Source: Crambe crambe (taxonomy: Eukaryota > Porifera > Demospongiae > Poecilosclerida > Crambeidae). Taken from it: 64,000 bases of DNA. Each line of letters begins with the position of its first letter. The stretch's first letter is position 1. Shown piece after piece: positions 56,340 to 64,000 of this stretch. Under the pieces are notes generated by a model. The model was not told the origin of the DNA. It saw nothing but the letters and a program-made list of their open reading frames with translations, and did not search any database. A program made the translations under genes and the position numbers. Location: the NCBI GenBank assembly GCA_963924555.1, contig OZ004581.1, forward strand, positions 5,929,338-5,993,337. The letters are read 5' to 3'.

Positions 56340-57450
56340 AAGCAGTTGGACTCCCTATTAGCAACCATGCTGGCAGTTCTTTCAGGAACAAGATTATAAA
56401 CCCTGTCACAGGATGCATACAACTAATACAAAGGAGGATAAACTACCAGGGGTGCAAAATACCATAGCAGACATGAAATCCAGGATACTGCAGTCAGCAG
56501 CATATGCTGGAAAAGACAATTTGTCATGAAGTAATGCTGATACTCTGGCCATGTTTAGTGGATCTCTTTGCAACCAGACTCAACAACCAATAGGAGAGGT
56601 AAATGAGCTGGCATCCAGATCCATTCACGATCGTAACAAATGCCTTCCAGTCATCAAGACAGGAAGAAACTAGGTACACATTTCCCCCATTTGCACTGAT
56701 TGGAAAATGCCTGCAGAAGGTGTAGCAAGCAGAATAAAGGAAAACCTAAACTGTGGAAGGAATTTCAAAGCGAGCTTCAGAGCTTATCCTCTCTTCATGG
56801 AGTGGAGGTACTAACACCGCATACCAAAATGAGCTAGCTGGTGTGCTAAGAGGAATATTAATCCCATTCCAGGTGATGTTCCAGCACTTCATTGACTTTT
56901 TAGCTGAGATATAAATTATGAGCAAGGGCTATACTAGCATGAGCATGTGCTTCTCGAAGGTGTGTAGAATCAGAGACCATGGACCATTGCCATGTTATAC
57001 TTTGACATTGGATATAAATGTGGTTATTAGACCCTGGGAAGAGATGAGACTTTCTCTTAATATCTCAGCTGGAAGTTAGTGATGCTGATGGCCCTTCAAG
57101 GCAAGCAGGACATCAGAGTTTGGGTCTCATTCAAAAGAATACCTCTCAAGGAACTCTTTTTCAGAGCCTTTCCAAATGACAAGAAGCTTTGCATAGTACA
57201 TTGCTTAAGACAGTTACTCAAGAGTTCCGATTCTCTTGAGGCAGAGGAAAATCCATTGTTCATCTCATATACGTACATGTCAAACTGGGGTGGATGAGAC
57301 CTTCAAGGCAAGGTGCATCAGTATCAGCAGCCATGAGTAGGTAGCAGACATACTGAAGACAGCTGATAGGAGCAAGGAATCCACCTTCAGAAAGTTGAGT
57401 CCTCCAGTCCAAATGACTGTGTCAAAGATAGTCCGAGGTGGGATGAACCA
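56340..57450 (+). pseudogene. DIRS-like retroelement relic (RNase H and tyrosine recombinase)
   Basis: The first part reads VDLFATRLNNQ and WHPDPFTIVTNAFQSS, then FPPFALIGKCLQKV, as in the DIRS RT/RNase H end. The second part reads LFFRAFPNDKKLCIVHCLRQ and FKARCISISS, then ADILKTADRSKESTFRKL, as in the tyrosine-recombinase C-terminus. The block is full of stops. The recombinase Arg/Tyr motif is degraded. Confidence 0.6.
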
Positions 57451-57655
57451 GGGTTGATATCTTAAGTTATGATATCATTATTAGTGGAGATTTATGTCCC
57501 TGTATGTATATGGACTCAAATGAGTCATTTGTCATAATGACAAGGTTACCATGACTCTGTTGATGAAATAAGGTCCTAGCAGTAGCTAGCTAACTAGTTA
57601 GTGTAGTTATTGATGCTAATATTTATAGAAGAACATATAGAATTTTCTTGATGCA

Positions 57656-57958
57656 TTAGCTATAGCTGAGGATGATCTGGTAAGTACTAGGGAAGAAGAT
57701 GATCTGTGTATTTGCTGGATATTCATTCTCACTTCCAAAATAAATAATATACTGCAAGTCGGCATCAGTAAGTTCCTGAAGCTTTATTTCCACATTTGTG
57801 ATATTCTGCCCACTGATTCTACAGCCTAACACAATACCTAGTATCTTCCAGAGTCTTCTTGGGGACGGATTTTTTTCTTGCTGCAGAAACTTCCTCGTCG
57901 CTCGTAGCTGAAGCAAAAAGCTCATTTTAGTTGGAAGGGTGTAGTACACACATCCTGT
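57656..57958 (-). CDS. Candidate exon, function unknown
   Basis: An open minus-strand frame with MSFLLQLRATRKFLQQEKNP, RLWKILGIVLG and NVEIKLQELTDADLQYIIYF. A possible acceptor (GAAATACAG) lies upstream at about 57959 and a possible donor (ACTAG followed by GTATTG) at 57837. Both would be phase 1, compatible with lying between the exon at 59823 and the ROC exon. The polypyrimidine tract is poor. It could equally be the first exon of a separate gene, or chance. Confidence 0.3.
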   Translation of the reverse strand, partial: TGCVYYTLPTKMSFLLQLRATRKFLQQEKNPSPRRLWKILGIVLGCRISGQNITNVEIKLQELTDADLQYIIYFGSENEYPANTQIIFFPSTYQIILSYS

Positions 57959-58089
57959 ATTTCCGGTGCTAGCTCAGCTTCGCTTTGGCCCATATCCGAA
58001 AGCCAGTCTGTTATCTCGTCACAAATGAACGAGAACGGCTTGTTCACAAGCGGTTTGTTTACGAATAGCTTGCGGCGCTAGCAACGGTT

Positions 58090-58260
58090 GCTATAGTCTA
58101 AATAAGTTAGACACCTCGACTAACAGGATCTACGGTATTTAGAAACCTTCGGGCCTTAGTAGCGCCCTTGTTGCGTTCGGGCTGCTACTGCCCAGGGCCC
58201 TTGGGTTTCTAAATACCGTAGATCCCTTGGTCTCAGTGTCTCGTATATTTAGACTATATC
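58090..58260. mobile_element. Palindromic MITE
   Basis: ATCTACGGTATTTAGAAACC and its mirror flank a GC-rich loop; outer ends are TATAGTCTAAATA and mirror. Related to the nested piece at about 34375-34487. Confidence 0.6.
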
Positions 58261-59099
58261 TAGTCTGAATAGAGCAATTTGATTGGTCAGTTGCAAGTTT
58301 CTACATACTGCATAGTATCCTGCCTATGGCACTTAGAAATCCAAACCACAAAGCCCCCCAGCACTTAGATATCCAAACCAAAAGTTTATTTTTTATGAAA
58401 ATGCTATGACAACATTTTTTGTTGTTGTCTTGGTAGAGTAAAAGTGTACATGGATATTCACATCAGAACAACCATTCAGGGTAAACATGTTCTTTAAGTT
58501 GTCTGGGTGAATCATTTATTTGTATGCTGCAGGTTCTGGATTGGCTGTGTGACGAGAGCTGTTTCTCCTGGGCTGCATACTAGTATATATGGCACTGCTA
58601 CAAACCAGCTGTTGTTGTTTTTTTGCTCAAGAATAAAATGTCTGATAAAGACTCTTGCTGCTCAGAGTTAGAGTTCATTTATAACTGTGGACACCCTCCA
58701 AACTATGATGGCCAGTTTTTTCCATGATCAAATGTTCATTAAAACTTTCTTGATAAAGAGTGGTTGCTTATAATGAACGATTAGTCTTGTACCAATACTG
58801 ACCAGTGCATTTATTTAAAGCAACTGGTTTTAAATAAAAAACACTATTGGGACGATCTGGGGGGGCATTAGAGCTTATACAGCCTCACAAAGCATCTAGT
58901 AGGGTTCCCGTCATTTGCATGATGAATAACAACTTTAGGTTGGTGCTTTTTCGGTCCTTTAAACCTCCTGGTTTATAACCACAAGCACTTCTAAGCTAAG
59001 CGCCTACAATTCAATTTGATAAGCTACGCCTCCATGACAAAAGGCTGTAGAAAACAATGCATGCGAATGATGCACCACAGGCACACACACACACCTACC
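58261..59099. other. No gene seen
   Basis: AT-rich, no splice-bounded exon recognised. Confidence 0.4.
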
Positions 59100-59430
59100 A
59101 TACTATACACACCTAGGGGATTTTGGAGTGTAGACCTAGATAGTATTTACAGCTTTTTATGTATGGAGCTTCCTGTTTGGAACCACCACTTAATGACTCT
59201 TAGCAATATCAAACACTGGAGCCTATCAGCTACTTTACTTGCTCACTTGGTCACTTTCAAATGCTGTACATCGCTATAATAGTACGTAGTTGTAGAGGCT
59301 CTAAGCTTATCTAAGTGCTTTGTTACATATACGTAAACTCAACAGCAAAATCTTCTAAAGAGTTGTAGCACTAAAGAATACTTCCTTGCTCGCTCACTGT
59401 CAAATGTTACACATTGTCCTAGTTAGTGTT
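59100..59430. repeat. Dispersed 0.5-kb repeat, partial copy
   Basis: GGAGTGTAGACCTAGATAG, then CTTATCTAAGTGCTTTGTTAC and CTTGCTCGCTCACTGTC as in copy 1. A further fragment lies at 60035-60230. Confidence 0.5.
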
Positions 59431-59822
59431 ATAATTTTCTTTTAGAAAAAGCTAATGTGAACATTATTTCCCATCATACCAACCCATGTACTACTAAAAA
59501 ATCAGTGAGCAGTTTCAAACTAGAATTAGAAAGAAGCTTAGTTTCTCACATCCTGGCACTACGCCAACTAAAGCTTAGAGAAAGCAACAAGGTAACTTGG
59601 ATAATTATTTCCAAGCATGAAAGCCTAGCTTAGTTTTACTGTCAGCTAGCTGTTGGGTTCTCTGCGAATGAAGCTTTCAGCACTTTATTTGAAGCCTTTC
59701 TATTATTCGTCTATAACTTTGTCAGAGTATTATAATAATCCAGGTAAATTTATCCCCAAAAGTGTAGCCATATTTACTGGGCTAAAACAACAACAACAAC
59801 AACAAAAAAAAACAATACTTAC

Positions 59823-59859
59823 CTTCTTCAGGTTCGATAACTCCAGGTACTTGACCAGC
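59823..59859 (-). CDS. 37-nt exon between ankyrin and ROC
   Basis: Acceptor GTGTGCTATAG and donor GTAAGTATTG. In phase 0 it reads AGQVPGVIEPEE and ends in phase 1, linking the phase 0 ankyrin exon end to the phase 1 ROC exon start. No domain. Confidence 0.45.
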
Positions 59860-60344
59860 CTATAGCACACAAAGAAAGGGAAAAATTTATCATCAGAACT
59901 ATAATTCTCTCTCTCTCTCTCTCCCATCTTTCATGATTGGTGAGTGAAGTGAGCCCCCCCTCAATTCATACAAATTGAGATTTTGATATGTATGTCACAC
60001 ATTTATTTTGACCTTTGACCCCACAAATTGCTAAACTTTCTACAGTGTTTTGTCATAGAGGCCTAGGCTTATCTACTTATCTAAGTGCCTTAGTGGATTG
60101 TAGGCACATGGTTTAAGTGTTTGTAAATATTATACAGCTTCCTATATATGTATGCAGCAGCCAGCTGACTCACCACTTACAATACATGGTCTCAACATCT
60201 TAGCTATGAATATGTTACACGGACATTCCCTAGTATCATTTCAGATTCTCAATGTAGGAATGACACAGACACCACATATAGACTAATTCAAAAGTGAAAA
60301 TTCCAGTTCCCCAATCTTCAGCTTTAGACACACCTATCTATTTC

Positions 60345-61265
60345 TGTGAAATGAAGTAAGGATGACCATTGCTCTTAAAAAGTAAGGAAACAAGGGTAGG
60401 GATAAAGATGGAAATGGGATCAATCTTTGTTCTGTATATCCAACCAACAATCCCTACATATATGTCTGGGTATATGTAGGGATGGATATACAGAACAAAG
60501 ATTGATCCTATTTCAATCTTCGTCCCGACCCTTGTTTCCTACTTTTTGAGCAATGGTCATCCCTACATTTTTTTTCATTTCACAGAAATGTTTTTTCCCC
60601 TTTTTTCCTCTCCTTTTATGGTTTTATAGTGATTCTTCTATGTGTATGCAGGGAAAGATGAAAAAAGAATAGTTCTCCAATAGCATAGCAGCCCAATGAT
60701 TATTTATCAGCAAAAGCTATATACTTGGAGCAAGTAGCTTTAAATCCAATTATAACAGTAGGCTTTAAAACTGTTAAACCATGCCTCACCCTCATGCTGT
60801 ACCACCCTTGGGTGTCCTGTACAGCCCTCATAGGCATGGTTTAACTATTTCATCAAATATATCCACATGCATATTAATTAGGGAAAAAATGGCTTCCAAT
60901 AATTAAGTTAGTTGAGTACTGTGCTCCATAGTGTCTCCTTTTTACATCAACTTTTTCGAGGGTTGACGAGTACAAAAGATCGTAGCTGGGAGAATTTGGA
61001 GTGGATTATCCAGAAATCATAGCTGTAGCTTGAGTGGTTCGAGAAGAATAGAGAAAAAGAAAAATCCAGTGATCTACCTGCTTGCCGTATTTCTGAAACA
61101 GTAAGCTCCCTGGTCCTGAAACTTGGTCTGCACATTGTAGTAGGCTCTAGTAGGCTGGATAATCATTCACAGTAGCTATTGTTAAGTCTAAGTGGGGGAA
61201 CTAGAATTTCACTTCTGTATTAGTCAATATGCGGCGCGCGCAGCCGTCCGCATCATCCCTACATG
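60345..61265. mobile_element. GTAGGGATG foldback element, degraded
   Basis: Inner hairpin 60355-60575, then the internal blocks (GATGTAAAAAGG mirror, GATCTACCTGCTTGCCG) and the CGCGCGCAGCCGTCC block near 61238. The terminal hairpin is missing. A half-hairpin remnant follows at about 61384-61470. Confidence 0.55.
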
Positions 61266-61497
61266 ATAATTCAATCTTGCATAAAATTAACATTGTACCT
61301 TTTCCCCAAGTACTATCACATAATTAAGCTGTAGCTATGGGTATTTTTGTATAGTGCAGTAATTAATGTACTAAGTATAATAATGTAGGGATTGTCGGCT
61401 GGATATACACAACCCTGTATTTCTTTCTTTCATCCCTATCCTTGTTTCCTTACTTTTTTTGAGCAAAGGTTTGTTGTTTTTTGTTTTTTCAAGAGTT

Positions 61498-61583
61498 GAC
61501 CACTTACCAAGTAGAAAAAAACAGGTAATAAGAGTTTACTTCATATTTACAATGTATGATTTTTTACATTACAGATGTGTCAA
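61498..61583 (-). mobile_element. Copia LTR fragment
   Basis: Reverse complement of the end of the LTR at 29215-29454 (CTGTTTTTTTCTACTTGG; ACACATCTGTAATGTAAA). Isolated. Confidence 0.55.
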
Positions 61584-61639
61584 GCTGTCATGGCAATAAT
61601 TATTACAAATATCATTTTGCATTAATACGGATGATAGTT

Positions 61640-61990
61640 AAAGCTGACTAGATACTAACCTGAACCACATAATGCCTGTACACACTGCTTAACAGAGTCT
61701 CATCTCATGTCTGCAATCTAGGCTTGCCGCTACAGGAGAAAGCTAAAGAACTCTGCTTGCACGTGTTCTTAGATTGATCGTCAACATGGAGACAGTGATA
61801 CAATTACCGATGATAATAAAGCTGACTAGATACTCACCTGAACCACATAATGCCTGCTAATACACACTGCTTAGCAGAGTCTCATCTCTGTCTGCAATCA
61901 AGGCTTGCCGCTACAGGAGAAAGCTAAAGAACTCTGCTTGCATGTGTTCTTGAATTGTATGGGAAAGATCGTCAACATGGAGACAGTAGT
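61640..61990. repeat. Tandem duplication of about 170 bp
   Basis: CCTGAACCACATAATGCCTG, GCTTGCCGCTACAGGAGAA and GTCAACATGGAGACAGT each occur twice at a spacing of 170-190 bases. On the minus strand each copy looks like an exon (acceptor TCTCCTGTAG, donor CAG then GTGAGT or GTTAGT), but all three frames contain stops. Confidence 0.6.
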
Positions 61991-62265
61991 ACAATTTCTG
62001 ACCTGATGTGCAGTCCAAAACAAAGTGGAGTTAGGCACTCTAAGTTAATAGCATGAAGAAGGACGAAGTTGCTTTAGAGATTCATGATGGCAGCAAAGTG
62101 CTGAGGTACTCAGGGAAGAAATGCGCTTTGATTACATTACGTTTTGTTTTTTTTTTCTACTTGGAATGTAATTTTCGTTTCACTAAAATGTTTTCCCCCT
62201 CATTATTCTTAGCATCATTGAAGCAAAATGCTGAACTCACATTAATTTTTATCTATTATACTTAC

Positions 62266-62370
62266 TTTGTTTTTTATCGAATCCAATTTATCACCTCCCT
62301 TAGCAGCCCTTAATGTAGTGGCAACTAAAGTGCTAGATTTAGCAACAGCTATATGCAAAGCTGTGTTACC
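62266..62370 (-). CDS. Ankyrin-repeat exon
   Basis: Acceptor AATCCTACAG, donor GTAAGTATA, 105 nt in phase 0. Reads GNTALHIAVAKSSTLVATTL, the G-x-TALH-x-A hallmark of an ankyrin repeat, then RAAKGGDKLDSIKNK. It joins in frame to the upstream exon end (IDATDAM), giving a normal repeat junction. Ankyrin repeats bind protein partners and occur upstream of ROC in several ROCO proteins and in DAPK1. Confidence 0.7.
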
Positions 62371-62986
62371 CTGTAGGATTTAATGAAGGATAAAAAAGTT
62401 AATCATTGCCAACTGTTCAACAGTGTGTTTAACTGCACATTAATACATACCATAGCTACAACACAAGGTTCATAACCTCATGAAAACATATAAATATCAC
62501 ACAACACACACACACCTTAAGTTATGTTTAGTAAAGCTCAAGTCAAGCTACAACCAGTTAATTTACACTACATACATACCACAAACTTATACATTATGTG
62601 GCAGAAAAAAAGAAAAGCTGAATCAAATATGAGAATCCTCAGCTATCAGGTAAGTCTATGTAGTATAACACACAATAACAACTACTCAGAGCCCTTTTTG
62701 TAGCTGGCCATAGGTCGGGAGACTAATGGGACCGATACCTATGGTCAAACTGGGTTCTCCCCTGATGACCGGATAAGAAGCTCTCAAAGAAAATAAGTTC
62801 TCAAAGAAAAACTCAAATAACTCAGTAAAATCATCTCACAATCACACTATCTCAACATAAGTATAGTAATGGTCCTAAAGGTTAATTATTAAGTTAATTT
62901 GATTAAGCTCTTAATAGATGATCTCTACCTGTGATAAAGCAATGGACAAAGGTCTTGTTTTTCTCCTTTTATTTTTCTTATGATTC

Positions 62987-62989
<3 letters not shown>

Positions 62990-63066
<77 letters not shown>
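62990..63066. repeat. (CA)n microsatellite at a splice donor
   Basis: About 38 CA units. On the minus strand this is (GT)n starting directly at the 5' splice site of the ankyrin exon at 63067. Confidence 0.9.
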
Positions 63067-63067
<1 letters not shown>

Positions 63068-63294
63068 ATGGCATCCGTAGCATCAATGGGGCATCTTTTT
63101 TCAATTAGGAGTTCAGCCATTTCCTTCATGTCATATGCAGCTACCAAGTGAAGCCCAGTTTTGTTGCCATTCTCATCTGTAGAACTAGTAGAAGCTGTAA
63201 TATCCACTAATTCTACTCCCACATCCTCCAGCAGGTACTTAAGCATTTTCTCTTGAAGGTTTTCACAAGCCACCAGCAATGGGGTATAACCACT
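63067..63294 (-). CDS. Ankyrin-repeat exon
   Basis: Acceptor TTTCATGATTAG; 228 nt in phase 0. Reads SGYTPLLVACENLQEKMLKY, LLEDVGVELVD, then NKTGLHLVAAYDMKEMAELL and IEKRCPIDATDAM: one and a half ankyrin repeats with a short acidic insertion (STSSTDENG). First exon visible; the gene must begin beyond the window. The donor lies inside a GT microsatellite. Confidence 0.72.
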
Positions 63295-63564
63295 CTAATC
63301 ATGAAAGAAAAATGTTATTAACAACCACATACCCAGCCCACTTTAATGGTTAACAATCAAGTGGGGCCACTCCCCATTGGCATGGCTACTACAGGACATG
63401 AGGCTACATATAGGTCACGTGACCCTACATGAGTTTGAAAGTTAGAGAGCCAACTGTCCAGATTACACCAGGCAAGCTTCATTTGACCTATCCATCCACC
63501 CTCAGGTATAGTTGCCACATCATCATGAATATGATTCTGTTGTGATGTTCTTAGTTTTGTTTGT

Positions 63565-63620
<56 letters not shown>

Positions 63621-64000
63621 TTTCTCTCTCCTTTCCACTTCCACCCTTGGGTGTGACAGCTGCAGAAGCATCTTCAATACACTCTCCCAGATCTAATCCT
63701 CTAGTTAGTCATATGTTTGTCTTATCAGTGACTAGCGTCACTGTTGCTGCCATATCACAATGTAATATGTATTTGCTGTATGAATTGCTATGATCGAGGG
63801 TCACATCTGCTGCTGCCGCTGATGCTATATGTTCTATCTGTATCTCTGCCGCTTTGGGGGAGTGACTCCTGCCATTACCAAACCTTTATTCCTCTATTCG
63901 TCCTTCACTGATTGTTAATGCAGGAATACAAAATTGCAACAGTGTCCATTATTGCTCCAATGTGCAAATTTTTTGCTCTAGCAAAACTAAAGTAGGAGTA
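63295..64000. other. Upstream intron, no further exon seen
   Basis: Holds a long CT microsatellite (63565-63615). No additional ankyrin exon recognised up to the window edge. Confidence 0.45.

Noticed and set aside
57656-57958. Definite exon of the ANK-ROC gene
   Set aside because: Phases fit but the acceptor is weak and no domain is recognisable, so it was left out of the main model.
62990-63066. CRISPR-like or satellite array
   Set aside because: Plain CA dinucleotide repeat without spacers.
63357-63677. Glu-Arg repeat protein
   Set aside because: Translation of the CT microsatellite.

Overview
This is animal nuclear DNA: AT-rich, intron-containing, packed with retrotransposons and foldback elements, and carrying ROCO GTPase, caspase, ankyrin and Death-domain exons. 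No rRNA, tRNA, CRISPR or bacterial operon structure is visible. The mix of ROC-COR, Death-fold GTPase and caspase families with CARD-like modules suggests a marine sponge such as Amphimedon. That assignment is inferred from family resemblance, not proven.

Bases 1-11524 form a large inverted duplication (arms 1-3921 and 6994-11524) with a 200-base N gap at the inner end of the left arm. Each arm carries a decayed gene with kelch-like, Death, P-loop GTPase and COR-like segments, interrupted by a Penelope-like retroelement. Two further Death-type exons of the right-hand copy lie in the spacer at 5198-6144.

From 13.6 kb to the right edge, all convincing host exons lie on the minus strand and can be joined into one gene. 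From 5' to 3' they are: ankyrin exons (63294-63067, 62370-62266), a 37-nt exon (59859-59823), a ROC GTPase exon (48975-47614), a COR exon (41368-40726), a Cys-rich exon (40653-40419), a 25-nt exon (40353-40329), a caspase-fold exon lacking both catalytic residues (30747-30058), a linker (29836-29756), a CARD-like exon (19661-19449), a 21-nt exon (19309-19289), a caspase exon with both catalytic residues (14483-13677) and a terminal exon (13615-13572). All splice phases agree and the chain stays open for 4491 nt, giving about 1496 residues. An ANK-ROC-COR protein ending in a pseudo-caspase, a CARD-like domain and an active-type caspase would be an unusual sensor-plus-protease architecture. The alternative is two neighbouring genes (ANK-ROCO and a double caspase).

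The introns are filled with mobile DNA: a nearly complete Ty3/gypsy element with integrase upstream of reverse transcriptase (49970-55999), a related non-autonomous element (19982-22491), a Copia element (25264-29454) with a small gypsy insert (26856-27709), a scrambled gypsy relic (35621-38690), a DIRS-like relic (56340-57450), two Mutator-like MITEs with 9-bp target duplications, Tc1-like MITEs, and many copies of a foldback family built on a GTAGGGATG motif.
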